Program-made: the position numbers and the translations under genes
The notes under the pieces: model-generated
The model's database searches: none
What the model saw: only the letters and a program-made list of their open reading frames with translations
Told to the model about the DNA's origin: nothing
Shown here: in pieces, positions 26,499 to 38,400 of the stretch
How positions within the stretch are numbered: the stretch's first letter is position 1
Layout of the letters: every line of letters starts with the position of its first letter
DNA from: Oncomelania hupensis
Taxonomy: Eukaryota > Mollusca > Gastropoda > Littorinimorpha > Pomatiopsidae
Direction: 5' to 3'
Length of the DNA: 64,000 nt
Assembly (NCBI GenBank): GCA_036898135.1
Contig: CM072511.1
Location: 41,867,243 to 41,931,242 of the forward strand

Positions 26499-26834
26499 AT
26501 CACCAACGACGAAGTCCGACAGACCGTCACACAAGCCATTGGACAACACGATGACCTGCTCACAGTGGTGAAGAAACGGAAACTCCGATGGTATGGCCAC
26601 GTCACCAGATCATCGGCCTTGCAAAGACCATTCTGCAAGGCACAGTGCAAGGAGGTAGAAGAAGGGGGAGACCGAAAAAGAGGTGGGAGGACAACATTCG
26701 AGAATGGACTGGTTTGACACTGAGCGAAGCCATGAGGGCTGCTGAGGACAAATAAAGATGGAGTATGCTGGTTAAACGATCATCTGTGGTGCCCCTACGA
26801 CCTTCGGGTTATGGGACAGGATAGGATAGGATAG
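26499..26834 (+). mobile_element. RTE-type LINE, short 3'-end copy with perfect target duplication
   Basis: 336 bp of RTE 3' terminus ending in (GGATA)n. It is flanked by a perfect 12-bp target duplication GAGCCTGCTCAC (26487-26498 and 26835-26846). An extra near-copy of the left target plus the first 14 element bases lies at 26455-26480, a duplicated 5' junction. One stop (gacaaataaag) disrupts the encoded C-terminal domain. Confidence 0.85.
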
Positions 26835-27327
26835 GAGCCTGCTCACTCGGTGGTTGGTAAGTTTGCACCTTAACTGGACCAGCAGCCTCTTCGTCATAGT
26901 TTGTTGTGGTATTTATTTTTCCCACTGTAGTTGTAGACATGTTATTTTCCCATAGTAACGTGAGGAACTGTGCATGTAGCTTAAGCTTATCTTTGTTACA
27001 ACAATTGTACAGATGTAGATCTTGTACTAATGTAGATCAATCTCTTGCAGTTTTAAAAATATAAAGTTTTCTTTTTTTACTTGACAGTTGTAGCGTGCGC
27101 ATAATTATTGTCCGTGTGAGGAACGAGCTGGGTGGGTGAGATTAAAAAAATTGTTTTTTTTAAGAGAATAGAAAGTAAGGGAAGCAACTGTGTTAACACA
27201 GGCAAAATGTAATGGTAGTTGGGTTTGCCCCCCTTGGATTGACAGCCTACATGCAATCGTTAGTTTTTACCGTTGAATTGGTTGATGGTTCGTTTGTTTG
27301 CTTAATTGATTAATTCATTATTTTCAG

Positions 27328-27354
27328 GTGATGTTGGACCACAGGGACCACCAG
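27328..27354 (+). CDS. Collagen-olfactomedin gene, exon 4 (27-bp micro-exon)
   Basis: A 27-bp exon (9 codons, three Gly-X-Y triplets reading GDVGPQGPP with split Gly codons). The acceptor is a clear attattttcag and the donor is CCAG|gtatgg. Length in multiples of nine bases and phase-1 borders are characteristic of collagen exons. It follows a 13.5 kb intron loaded with retroelements. A (TTA)n tract begins about 50 bp after the donor. The exon is too short to stand alone; it is supported by matching phase and repeat register with exon 5. Confidence 0.75.
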
Positions 27355-27403
27355 GTATGGACATTATTTTCTGTTTGGTATTTCACGACGAATGCGCCCA
27401 TTT

Positions 27404-27407
27404 GTTG

Positions 27408-27505
<98 letters not shown>
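27404..27505. repeat. (TTA)n microsatellite
   Basis: About 100 bp of ttattatta starting 50 bp after the donor of exon 4. Confidence 0.97.
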
Positions 27506-27565
27506 GAATCGTTATTAAAAGCTATTTGTTTTAGACTAGCTGGCAATAAAACTCTCTTACTGTCC

Positions 27566-27789
27566 TGTTACAAGGTAGTAGATAGATTAACACTGTTACA
27601 AGGTAGTAGATAGATTAACACTGTTACAAGGTAGTAGATAGATTAACACTGTTACAAGGTTATAGATAGATTAACATTGTTACAAGATTGTAGATAGATT
27701 AACACTATTACAAGGTAGTAGATAGATGAACACTGTTACAAGGTAGTAGATAGATTAACACTGTTACAAGGTTGTAAATAGATTAACAC
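27566..27789. repeat. 28-bp minisatellite, 8 copies
   Basis: Eight tandem units of 28 bp with consensus tgttacaaggtagtagatag followed by attaacac. Units 4, 5, 6 and 8 carry one to three substitutions. It lies in the 510-bp intron between exons 4 and 5. There is no spacer diversity, so it is not a CRISPR array. Confidence 0.96.
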
Positions 27790-27864
27790 TGTCTTTGATT
27801 GATTCATTGATTGTTTAATTTGTTGACTGTTCATTAAGTCCCTCCCTGTTGGCGGTGTTTTCAG

Positions 27865-28017
27865 GTGACAGAGGATACAATGGCGCAAACGGCGAGGAAG
27901 GAAAGAAAGGTAGACGCGGAGATCAGGGTCCTCCGGGGCCGGAAGGTCCTCGCGGAGAAGCCGGAATTCCTGGAATCCCCGGATTTAAAGGGTACAAAGG
28001 GGATCCAGGAATGCAGG
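27865..28017 (+). CDS. Collagen-olfactomedin gene, exon 5 (longest collagen exon; RGD)
   Basis: A 153-bp exon (51 codons) with 17 uninterrupted Gly-X-Y triplets, beginning [20 protein letters not shown] and ending GYKGDPGMQ. The acceptor ends gtgttttcag and the donor is CAGG|gtaggt, both strong. It contains an RGD tripeptide at 27915-27923 inside a basic stretch (KKGRRGD). RGD is an integrin-binding motif when exposed but is often cryptic inside a triple helix. The exon lies 510 bp after exon 4, across an intron containing a 28-bp minisatellite. It is the most convincing collagenous exon in the window. Confidence 0.92.
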
Positions 28018-28446
28018 GTAGGTGATGGGGATGGTAGCTCGTAGGGTCAACTGTCAGTGGTCGGTGTTGTCAACATCTTCTGTTTTTTGACGTCGTCTGC
28101 TCTCCGGTCATATTTGGCGTAGATTTTGTTTTGTTGTTTTGACTTTTTGCTGGCCTGTGGTATGGTGTCAAGCTGTTCTTTTTATTTATTTATTTTTCTA
28201 TTGTATTTATCTGTTTTATCCAGTCATCTGTTGCTCCAATCAGACATAGTAAGTTATTTATTTATTTTAAATGAAATGTTTATTTATTTATTTATTTTTA
28301 ATGACATTTTTATTTTATTTATTTATTCATTTATTTATTCATTTAGTTATTATTCATTTATTTATTTTATCCAGTCATCTGTCGCTACCACCAAAAATAA
28401 TAGTTAAATAATGTTTTTTTTAAAACATTTACAGTTCCATCCTTTG

Positions 28447-28553
28447 GTGTGTGCATGTGTGTGCGTGTGCGTGTGTGCATGTGTGCGCGTGTGTGTGTGT
28501 GGGTGTGCGTGCGCGTGTGTGTGTGTGTGTGTGCGTGTGTGTTGTGTTGTTGT
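28447..28553. repeat. (GT)n / (GTGC) tract
   Basis: A GT-rich run with interspersed GC dinucleotides, preceded by TTTA-rich sequence (28180-28350). Confidence 0.95.
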
Positions 28554-28978
28554 TGTTTTTAACACTATATCAGTAATATTTCATTTTTCTTAAGGACCCT
28601 TCTTTTTGCTCATTTTATTTGCAACTCGATTGTGTATTAAAATCATGTTTCGTGTTTATTTTCCCCAATATGATTTTAGGAATTAGTTATAGTAGTAGTA
28701 ATAGTAGTAGTAGTAGTATGTATACAAATTCTTGTCTTGGGCAGTTTTGAGTGATTAAAAATGATGTTGCAATTATTTATGATGTCACTGACGGCAATTT
28801 ATTGATATCGCCAATTTTATTTTTTATTTTAATTTATATTTAAATTTATTTTTCTCGGCATACTCGCTTCGGTAGAGGAATAAAGGGAGAATACTCATCC
28901 ATTATAGCTATTGTAAGAGTTGAAATAAAGAGGTTGCTTCCCTTTAGGTAGTCTCCGGTCCCCGGATGCATCGCAATT

Positions 28979-29041
28979 TTTCTTCTTCTTCTTCTTCTTC
29001 TTCTTCTTCTTCTTCTTCTTCTTCTTCTTCTTCTTCTTCTT
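28979..29041. repeat. (TTC)n microsatellite
   Basis: About 60 bp of ttcttcttc. The poly-Lys and poly-Arg frames over it are artefacts. Confidence 0.96.
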
Positions 29042-29917
29042 TTTTTTAAAAACACGAAATACAGAATTTATTCTCCCAAATGACAGCATACATTGGACAT
29101 GGAAATTGATTCGATGTTGGTAACACTCCAAACAACAGCTTTTAAGATATCACAATTAAAAGATCTTGTATACGCACACAGTTGCAGCATTAAGCGCAAC
29201 CGCAATGGACATTTCAGGCATCAAAAATGAACGTGTATAATTATACTATATCAAAGACAAGCTTTGACAAAATCTAATACACCCCTCCCCCTCCCCCACA
29301 CGCACACACACGCTCTTTCTTTTTTTCTCACACGCACACACACAAACATGAACTGAAGGGTAAATATATTTAAAAGGTAATGCTTATTTAAAGACAACTG
29401 TTGCATTAAAATATATCATAGACAAAATTTGAAACAATCATTTATTTAAATAAAAGTTACGTTGACTTTATAAACATTTCGCTCTCTCTCACACACTCAC
29501 ACACACCCACACACTCACACACACACATATTTGAAAAAATGGGTTTATTTAAGAATGAAGGAATCGGAAAGTGTTTTTTTGACGGAAAGAACGCAAACTT
29601 CTTCTAAAAATGTAAGAATCTGATGCAAAATTGGCTCTTTCCGTCTAAAAAGTTAACCTAGTTCGTCTCCTATATAACTTTCTTCAAAATTTCTTCAAAT
29701 ATTGCCTGTATTTTCTCCGTCCTGAATAGAGCATTCCCTTGTACATAAAACACTCTCATGCACTACAACTGCACTCCCATGCACTAAATGAGCACTCCCG
29801 CGCACTTAGAAAAAAGTGTGGTCCTGGAAAAAAAAAGTGGGTTCCAAGCAAATAAACCCATTTGTTACAAAGAAAGACAAGCTCTGCTACCCATTTGTGC
29901 GTTTATTCAAGTGCACA

Positions 29918-29972
<55 letters not shown>

Positions 29973-30416
29973 CACATAAGCACATATGCTCAAGCCCATA
30001 CACGCACACACTCAAGTATACTTACACCTCACATTTTTAAGATTGGGCTGAATCAATACATCTTGTATTTATAAGCAGACATTCAACATTAAAATTGTAG
30101 TGGAGTTATAAGGTGGAAAAATGCACATGATTAAAAGAGATAAGCGATTATAAATACGTACACACATGCACATACGCACAACCCTCCCCCCCTCTTCCTT
30201 CCCTTCCACACACACTCGCACACATACAGCCATCAAACCAAAAGTCAACTAGAAAATTAAACTTTCTAAAAGATATATAGCATACAACCATATGGAATGA
30301 ATAATTGTTTATACAGTCCGGCATTCGTACATACCCTCCCTAAATCACACTTTTAGGCTTACATAAGAACGAGAATTAATATTTACAAAAACTAAAGATA
30401 TCTATATCTATATATA
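29042..30416. other. Intron rich in short CA tracts
   Basis: Multiple small CA/CACG runs (29295-29345, 29490-29530, 29922-30020, 30160-30230) separated by AT-rich spacers. No gene or element ends. Confidence 0.55.
29922..29970. repeat. (CA)n microsatellite
   Basis: A CA run of about 48 bp followed by looser CA-rich sequence to 30020. Confidence 0.95.
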
Positions 30417-31004
30417 CAGGGTGGGCCAATAAAATGTTACCACTTTTTAATCATAAATAAGTTTTTTTTTAAATGAGAACATTTTCGAAAATGTTATTCA
30501 CAGAAATGTCCAAATTATCATTTGATACCTGATCAATTTTTTCACGGAATTTGATCAAACAATTCTTGCCTGGACATTGGCTTATATCATGGCGCACACA
30601 CAACTCATGGCCTGCCCACTCCCTCGATCTTTTCCCCGCAGACTACTTCCTATGAGGGTACATGAAGGAGACAGTGTACTACAACAACCCACAGACCATT
30701 GAGGCTCTGAAGACCAACATCCGTCATGAAATTCGGAGAATCCCACTTGAGATGTGTAGCAATATCATCACAAACTTCAATGTGCGTGTTGCAACTGTAA
30801 TCCAGAGAAGAGGAGCGTGGATTGAGCATACCATCAATTATTAAACTTTGTACAGAACGAGTGAAAAAGTGGGAAACCTTTGGTATCAAATAATAATGTG
30901 GTGCTTCCGTGACATTTCTGTAAAGAAAATTTACGAAAACATTTTCATTAAAAAAAAAATTATGTACAAATAAAAAAATGGTAACATTTTATTGGCCCAC
31001 CTTG
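30417..31004 (+). mobile_element. Tc1/mariner-like DNA transposon, internally deleted (588 bp)
   Basis: Termini CAGGGTGGGCCAATAAAATG (left) and its near-perfect inverse at 30985-31004 (right). Homology between the ends extends roughly 125 bp inward, to acagaaatgtc and atttgatacc on both sides. Plus-strand 30560-30843 encodes the C-terminal end of a DDE transposase: a block like SLDLFPADYF ending the catalytic core, then a stop, then YNNPQTIEALKTNIRHEIRR and IQRRGAWIEHTINY. The N-terminal DNA-binding part and the first two catalytic residues are absent. The surroundings are TATA-rich; a clean TA duplication is not certain. Confidence 0.8.
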
Positions 31005-31039
31005 CATATATATATATACATATAGGTGTGTGGCTGCAT

Positions 31040-33690
31040 AAAAATGAAAGCATTATTACAATCTATGGAATCACAGAGAAGACAGGAGGACGGCATCTGA
31101 AGGGGACAGTCAAGAAGGGCCAGCGCGATTTAGAGCAACAACAGCCTGGGGATAGAAGCTGTTGCTGAAGCGCTGCTTGGAGGCGCACAGTTGGCGGTAG
31201 CGTCGTTTGGAGGGCAGCAGCTGGAACCCCCATTGGGCGGATGAGATGTTTCAGACACAATCTTCACGGCCTTGCTGACGGTACGCTTGGCGTAGATGGA
31301 TGCCAGAGAGGGCAGCTCACAGCCCACTACCTTGCTGGCAGTGCGCACCACGCGCTCCAGCCTACCCTTCTGCTGTTGGGTGGTGTTTTCAAACCAGACG
31401 GAGATCGAGAACGTCAGAACGCTTTTGATGATGGCTCGGTAGATTTGAGTAAGAATGTCGGTGCTGAGGACAAACTTCTTGAGCTTGCGCAGGAAGAAGA
31501 GACGCTGTTGTGCTCTCTTCACGATGGCGTCGACATTGTCGTCCCACTGGAGATCGCTGGATATGGTGGAGCCCAAGAACTTGAAGCAATCCACTGATTG
31601 GATTGCCTCATTTATTGATGACGAGGGGATCCACAGGGCCCTTCTTCCTGCTGAAGCCTACTACCATATCAAAGGTCTTGGAGGCATTCAGCAGGAGGTT
31701 GTTGCCGTCGCTTCAAGACACCAGACGATCGATCTCCTGCCGGTAAGCGATCTTATCGCACTTGGAGATGAGGCCTTCGATCGTGATGTCGTCTGCAAAC
31801 TTCATCAGCCGAACAGAGTCGTGGAATGGGACGCTGTCATTAGTGAAGAGGCAGTAGAGGAGAGGCAAGGGGACACATCCTTGAGGGGCACCAATGTTCA
31901 GTGTCAGAGTCTTGGAGAGGTGGTTATTGATCTTTACTGTCTGGGGGCGTTGTCACTGGAAGTTGAGCAGCCAGAGACAGATGGAGAGGGACAGGTCAAA
32001 GAGAATGAGTCTGTGGTACAGTTTCTGGGGGATGATGGTGTTGAAGGCGGAAGAAAAATCAACAAAGAGGACGCAGGCGTAGCTGCCGGGCGATTGGAGG
32101 TGCTGCAGGACGAAATGGAGGGCCATGGCGACCATGTCGTCAACGGACCGGTTGGCCTGAAAAGCAAACTGGAGTGGATCCAGCTTTCCTCTGGTGATGG
32201 ACTAAAGTTGCTTGAGGACCAGACGCTTTCATCTCCAGGGAGGCCAAGGCCACAGGTCTGTATCGTTGAGCAACAAAACACTGGATTTTTTGTGGACGGG
32301 AATGATGGTAGATGCCTTGAAACAGAGGGGGGGGGGAATGAGGGGGGACAGTAGAGAGCTGAAGGTAGGAGTTAAATATGCTAGTCAGGACGGGAGAGAG
32401 CTGGTCAGCACAGTGCCTCAGGGTCGGCGCGGAGACCCCATCGGAGGCTGCTGCCTTCCTGCTGTTCTGCTTACCGAGCAGTGCCCGCACATCCTCTCAC
32501 TGACCACGAAGGGCGGAGGCAGAGGAGAAGCTGAGTCAGGAAAGGTAACCGTCACTGGCGTGGTGTTCTGGCGGTCACAACGAGCGTAGAAGTCGTTGAG
32601 CTTGTCGGGCAGAGAGGGATTGTCGTCCGCTGGCGTTCTCTTCTTCTTGAAGTCCGTAACAGACTGAAGGCCCTGCCAGACAGCACAGGAGTCGCCGGAC
32701 TAGAACTGAGCCTGTAGCTTGCCTTTGTACTCCCATTTGGCACGACGGATCTCCCTCTCTCATTCACCTTTGGCTCGCTTGAACGCTTCGTGATCCCATC
32801 TCTTGTAAGTGTCGTTCCTGGCCTTGAGCTTGGCATTAAGGCTGTCGTTGAACCATGGCTTGTCGTTGGCCCAAGACCTCACCTGCCTGGTGGGGATGCA
32901 CAGTTGCTTGCAGAAGTCGATGTATGATGTCACTACATCGGCTTGTCGTGGACGTCGACACAGATGTTTGTCAAAGCATCCCAATCAGTGCAGTCTAGGC
33001 AGCCCTGTTGTTGCTGGATGGACTCTGGTGTCCAACGCCTGGCTGCTCTGACACGGAGCTTGGCTGACTTGAGACGCTGGCGGTAGAAGGGCAGGACATA
33101 GATCAATTCGTGATCAGAGCGACCCAGCGGAGGACGGCAGATGGACCGGTAGGCGCCGCTGATGGTGCTGTAGAAGCAGTCGAGGACGGTGTCACCACTC
33201 GTCTTCACACTGACATGCTGCTTGTGCTTCGGCAGTTCTGTTCTCAGTCTGTTGCGGTTGAAGTCGCCAATCACCAACACACGGCAGTCAGGGTAACGAT
33301 TCTCGATATCCGTCACTTGCTTGGAAGTGAACGGATTGCATTTGCAGCATACACCTGTCGGATGTAAATGCTCACCAACACAAGGGAGGTAAACTCTTTC
33401 TGCAAATAGAATGGCTTGCACGGCTGAGTTATCGTTTCTAGAGCAGGTGAGGAGTAACGCGAGAGAACACAACAGTCGGTGCACCACGTAAGTTTTACAA
33501 GAAAACAAAATCCCACCTCCACCAAGTTTTTCCGACAGTTCTGGCGAGCGATCGGCGCGATCCAACGAGATGCCAGAAGGCTGGAAAGCAGAATCGGGCA
33601 TGTCCAGGCTCAAGCACGCTTCAGTGAAACAAAATACTGAACAGTTACTAAAATCACGTTGGGTTTTCAAGAGATAAAACAGTTCGTCTC
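31040..33690 (-). mobile_element. Rex1/Babar-like non-LTR retrotransposon, degenerate
   Basis: The minus strand encodes an endonuclease-type domain (33670-32933, with VLVIGDFNRN and PPLGRSDHELIYVLPFY), a linker (RSWANDKPWFNDSLNAKLKA), and RT blocks (RKAAASDGVSAPTLRHCADQ, VLFVDFSSAFNTIIPQKL, GAPQGCV, MKFADDITIEGLI), then a C-terminal region (DCFKFLGSTISSDLQWDDNV, LRKLKKFVLSTDILTQIYRA). It is nearly full length but interrupted by stops and frameshifts near 31700, 31990, 32150 and 32760. The arrangement matches the Rex1/CR1 assemblage; clade placement is from motif memory. Confidence 0.82.
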
Positions 33691-33862
33691 TCTTTTTTCT
33701 ATATTTAGTTTGATTGATAAAATATTATTTATGCATTATACTTTTAAAAGAAATTATGTGTGTTTTAATAAGCTAAGATATAGAAAGCTTCACGAAAATC
33801 CTAATTACTTTAAAATTCATCAATACGTCTTTGTATAAAATGCTTTTATAACATTATTTCAG

Positions 33863-33910
33863 GGGTTGAAGGACAAAAGGGAGATAAAGGCAGCGATGGT
33901 ACTTGCCCAG
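33863..33910 (+). CDS. Collagen-olfactomedin gene, exon 6 (end of Gly-X-Y, first Cys)
   Basis: A 48-bp exon (16 codons) with acceptor tatttcag and donor CCAG|gtacat. Phase-1 translation is GVEGQKGDKGSDGTCPG (the last Gly or Ala codon is split). The Gly-X-Y repeat ends here and a cysteine appears (GTCP). A Cys just after a collagen domain often forms inter-chain disulfides; that role is inferred. It is separated from exon 5 by a 5.8 kb intron containing a mariner-like remnant and a Rex1-like LINE, and from exon 7 by about 460 bp. Confidence 0.82.
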
Positions 33911-34162
33911 GTACATAAACTGGATTACGGTTGTTCCCCTTAGAATATTGTAATCTCGAATTCAGTTATTCTCTTTGGGCTCATTCGAGATCACAGTATT
34001 CTAAGAATTTATATATACTACAAATATGTAACCGTACTTGATCACAGACTAATATTAATATTCGTTTCCCTCTAGTTAAATGTTTAAAAGAGATTCATCA
34101 AACATTATTTTTCTGATTTATTTAACATTTGCTAAACATTTTCTTCTTTACAAACAAATGAT

Positions 34163-34229
34163 GTGCTTGGTCCTCATCCGGCTCTTTACAGGCCGCTGGA
34201 CCCTAATAAACAATGACTAAATAACTAAC
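34163..34229 (+). mobile_element. R1-related alternative 3'-end fragment
   Basis: Sequence gcttggtcctcatccggctc to ccgctggaccctaataaaca, with an (ACTAA) type tail, lying between exons 6 and 7. It is severely 5'-truncated. Confidence 0.6.
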
Positions 34230-34367
34230 AAAATTATTCTTTCTAGTTTTCTTAATTTCTTTAAATTTTAGGCTAATCAAACTTTTTTTTTCTTGTTAGC
34301 TCTGTAGTATAAGAATTAATGTATTCATCTATCTAACGTATCTATAATTTTTTGTTTCAACTTTCAG

Positions 34368-34421
34368 CTTTGTGTACCGAACCACGAAAGACTCGAACTA
34401 CGACGCTAACCACAACACCAG
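34368..34421 (+). CDS. Collagen-olfactomedin gene, exon 7 (Cys linker with RKTR site)
   Basis: A 54-bp exon (18 codons) with acceptor tcaactttcag and donor CCAG|gtgctc. It joins exon 6 in phase 1 and reads ALCTEPRKTRTTTLTTTP. It holds a second cysteine, then a dibasic RKTR (34385-34396) that fits the minimal proprotein-convertase pattern R-X-X-R. A Thr-rich run follows and continues in exon 8. Vertebrate gliomedin is known to be released by furin cleavage, so a shedding site here is plausible but unproven. The exon links the collagenous and stalk regions. Confidence 0.72.
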
Positions 34422-35157
34422 GTGCTCTTTTTATTGTTTATTATTTAATATGGATGGATCCTGGTAGTCAGCCAAGTCTTTTTTTTTCCTGCTGTGGTAA
34501 CCATAAAAACCACATTTTATATATTGCGTAATAAGAACACAACGTTATTATTAAGGCTAGATCTTTGGGAGGAATTCTGCCGTGAACTGACAAAACCGAG
34601 CAAGTCCACAAAACCTACTTTCGAGAAAATCGACGTTTTGTGTTGCGCTATATTACGCGATCGTTTCTGGAAGTTTAAGGGCATATTATAATGCAATTCC
34701 TCGATTTAAGAGTGCATACCTTGAATGTTAAAGAAATGTTTGATAGATTTGATGTTTTAAGACTATTTGTGGACTTGCTTTGTTTTGTCAGATTATTCTT
34801 GAGATAGGTCTTTGTTGAGAACATGACAAAACCAAGCAAGTCACCCACTTGGTTTTGTCAGTTTATTATTGAATTAAATCCTTGTTAAAAAAATTCACAA
34901 AAACAAGTAAGTCAAATCCGCTTGGTTTTGTCAGTTTATTATTAAGTAAATCCTTGTTTTCAAAATTCACCAAACCAAGTAAGTCCCATAGGCCGTTTCT
35001 TTGTTAAAAAGTCTGACGAGATGAGTCACATAAGTTCGGTTTTGTAAAATGTGGGTGCGGCAGTTAAAGTGTATGTATGTGTGTGCGTGTTTGTTATTGT
35101 TTTTAGCCATTCTTCACTTAATATTCCTCGGTTGGTATGCAAGAGTCATGGTTATGG

Positions 35158-35310
35158 GGTAGCCCGTAGCGCAGTGGGTAGGCGCCGGTGTTCAATGCCG
35201 ATGGTCGCGGGTTCGAGCTCCGCACGGGGCAAAACTTTAGGATTCTTATGAGACTTTACGGGTCACCGAGGGTTCTCTCCGGGTACTCCGGTTTCCTCCC
35301 TCCCTTCAAA
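35158..35310 (+). mobile_element. tRNA-derived SINE
   Basis: The head gtagcccgtagcgcagtggg with taggcgc resembles a tRNA A box, and cgcgggttcgagctc resembles a B box at tRNA-like spacing. The body continues with caccgagggttctctccggg and tactccggtttcctccctcc. It lacks a foldable acceptor stem and continues past the tRNA length, so it is a SINE rather than a tRNA gene. Confidence 0.7.
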
Positions 35311-35467
35311 ATAATATTAGATGCAGCCAATTTAATTTTAAAAATACAAAACTATTTTCCTTTCAGTTTTCTATTGTAGCGATCTTCCTGCCTTTACACC
35401 ACGTGTATGTCTTGTATTTTGTTGCCCTTGTTGTGTGTCTGTAATATATTTGTTGCTGTTTGTTTGT

Positions 35468-38400
35468 GGGTTCGAGCACAGAATAGAATAGACCCAACGT
35501 TTCCCGGCGAGTCGAAAGAGGCGACTAACAGGGTAATGTTAACACGGCATCACTGGGCGAAAGTCTTCTACACAGAAGTCACCTGCCAGGGCGAGGAACC
35601 TCACGTTACTACAGGTTCAACGACCACGTGCTCAAGGCCAAGGCGAGCCACACTGTATTCGTGGATTTCGGCTGTGGCCAACAGCCTGGAGAGGAATGGG
35701 CACCGTCAAGTCTTTTTTTGCCCAAGACACACTACATGATGACACTATCCACTAATTCCATACCGGATCGGTCGTCGCACGGCTCAAGGACCGCGCCTTC
35801 CGTTGGCCACCAGGACGGAGGTGTTAAGTATGCTACTGATGGACAATTTAGCAAGATCCGCACGAGAAACAACATCGTCATAGAAACCTGGAATGTCAGG
35901 ACCCTAACTGCGGAAGGAAAATTAGAAGAACTGGTCCACGAGTTGGACCACTATCGATGGAACGTTCTAGGCATCAGCGAACTGCGCTGGAAAGGCCTAG
36001 GTGAAACAACGACCGACAAAGGCCACAAGCTCTATTTCAGCGTTAGAAATTAAAGGAACGAACACGGCGTTGGATTCTTGGTCCACAAGAACATTCTAGC
36101 CACTGTCATGGGTTGCCGCCCAGTCTCCAGTAGACTCATTACCATCCCCCTGAGAGCAGCCCTTTTCAACATCACCATCATCCAGGCCTATGCCACAACA
36201 TCGGACTATGACGACAGCGAAGTGGAGGATTTTATGAAAATCTACAGGCGGTCCTTGACCAAGTGCCGAAGAAGGATATAGTCATAGTGCAAGGCGACTG
36301 GAATGCCAAGGTTGGCCAAGATGCGCACCACAACTGGGGAGACACATGTGCACCCCACTGTAACAACGAGACAAATGACAGGGATCTGAGATTCTTGGAG
36401 CTTGCCAGACACAACAATTTGGTACTGGCAATCAAGCTTGGTCTCCACAAAAACTCCATACGATGGACATGGCACATTCCCGGCGGGGAGCATCACAACC
36501 AAATAGACTACATCATGGTCAAGAAACGCTTCAGATTAAGCATCAACATTGGCAGGACACGCACTTTTCCAGGAGCAGACATCGGAAGTGACCACGATCT
36601 CTTGATGATGTCTTTCCGGCTCCACTTGAAGAGAGTAAATACAGCAAAGTGCACTAGACTGAAGTTCGACCTGGACAAACTGCAAGACCCGGAGGTGGCA
36701 GAACTATTTCAGGCCACAATTGGAGGGAAATTTGCACCACTGCTCATTTTGGGGACTGGTGAAATAGATGTCAACACCATGACCACCACCTTCAACTCAG
36801 CCGTGATGGATGCCGCCACTGAGATCCTTGGCAAGCACCGACCAAAGAAAAAGCCGTGGATCACACCTGAACTTTTGGATGTGTGTGATAAACGAAGAGA
36901 GATTAAAAAAAAAAGAAAAAAGAACACCTCACAGTGAGCTGATGTCTACCGAAAAATCAACAATGATACCCGAAAAGGCATGCGCACAGCAAAGGAGAAC
37001 TGGATAGAAGATCAATGCCATGAAATAGAGAACAGTCTGAACAAAAACAACAGCAAGAAGGCCTACCAGACTGTAAAGCGGCTGACAAATGTCAAACAGC
37101 CCTAAGTCTCCACGATCCAAAGCAAGTCTGGCATATGCCTTACAGAAGAACAAGAAGTCTTGGACAGATGGACAGAGTACTGCTCTGACCTTTACAACCA
37201 TACACCAAATGGAGTTCTAGCATGTCCCGAGAACAGAGAAGAACAAATCCTCCCATTTCTCCGGGAAGAAGTTGAGGCAGCAGTGCTATCGCTAAAGAAA
37301 AGTAAGTCAGCGGGAGTGGACAACATACCCGCGGAACTGCTACAAGCAGGAGGAGAAGCGATGATTGATGCCCTCACTATTATCTGTAACAAGATCTGGC
37401 AGAGTGGAGAGTGGCCTATACCATGGGCCCAGTCGCTTGTCATCGCTCTTCCCAAAAAAAGGTAACCTTCAGGAGTGTGAAAATTACCGCACCGTCAGCC
37501 TCATCAGCCATCCCAGCAAGGTCCTCCTGAAAATAATACTCAACAGGTTGAAACCCCAAGCTGAACAAATCATAGCTGAAGAACAAGCAGGATTCAGGGC
37601 AGGGCGAAGTACCACTGAACAGATTTTCAACCTCAGAATAATCTGTGAGAAATACCTACAGCACCAACAACATCTATATCATGTGTTCATAGACTTCAAG
37701 AAAACGTTTGACTGAGTCTGGCATGTAGCTCTATGGGCAACAATGAAAGTATACAATATTAGCCCTAAAATTATTGAAGCCATCAAACGCCTGTATGACA
37801 AGGCTACAAGTGCAGTCCTCCACAACAGCGCCATCGGAAACTGGTTCAGAACAACAATCGGTGTGCGTCAAGGATGCCTACTCTCTCCAACACCCTTCAA
37901 CATCTTCCTAGAGCGCATCATGTCAGATGCTCTTGCAGATCACGAAGGCACAGTCAGCATAGGGGGTAGAGCAATCTCCAATCTTCGTTTTGCGGATGAC
38001 ATTGATGGATTGGCTGGAGAGGAACAAGAACTTTAACAGCTGGTACAGAGGCATGACACCACCTCCAAAGCCTATGGAATGGAAATAAGTGCACAGAAGA
38101 CCAAAATGATGACCAACAACACCAATGGCATCAACACGGACATCAAAGTCCAAGGTCAATCCATCAACACAGTGCATAGCTTCAAATATTTAGGAGCCAT
38201 TGTATCAGACAATGGGCCCGACAGAAAGTCCTCTCCAGGTTTGCATGAACAACTGCTGCACTGACAAGGTTTAAGCCATTTGGAAAGACAGGACCATCAG
38301 TCCATTCCAAAGTAAGACTGCTGCGCTCCCTTGTCATCTCCATCTTCCTATATGCTTGCGAAGCATTGACCCTCACAGCAGATCTCCAACCAAGAATACA

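Noticed and set aside
27566..27789. Regular 28-bp repeats resembling a CRISPR array
   Set aside because: The units are contiguous with no unique spacers, and the context is an animal intron. It is a minisatellite, as is the 28-bp repeat at 40757.
31241..33367. Long plus-strand frame 31455-32354 (299 codons) as a gene
   Set aside because: It is antisense to a Rex1-like LINE whose RT and endonuclease motifs read on the minus strand.
35158..35232. Possible tRNA gene
   Set aside because: A and B boxes are recognisable, but acceptor stem pairing is not convincing and the sequence continues into a SINE body.
35628..36937. Host gene similar to craniofacial development protein 2
   Set aside because: This is the endonuclease half of an RTE LINE, shown by the following RT, the (GGATA)n tail and the target duplication.
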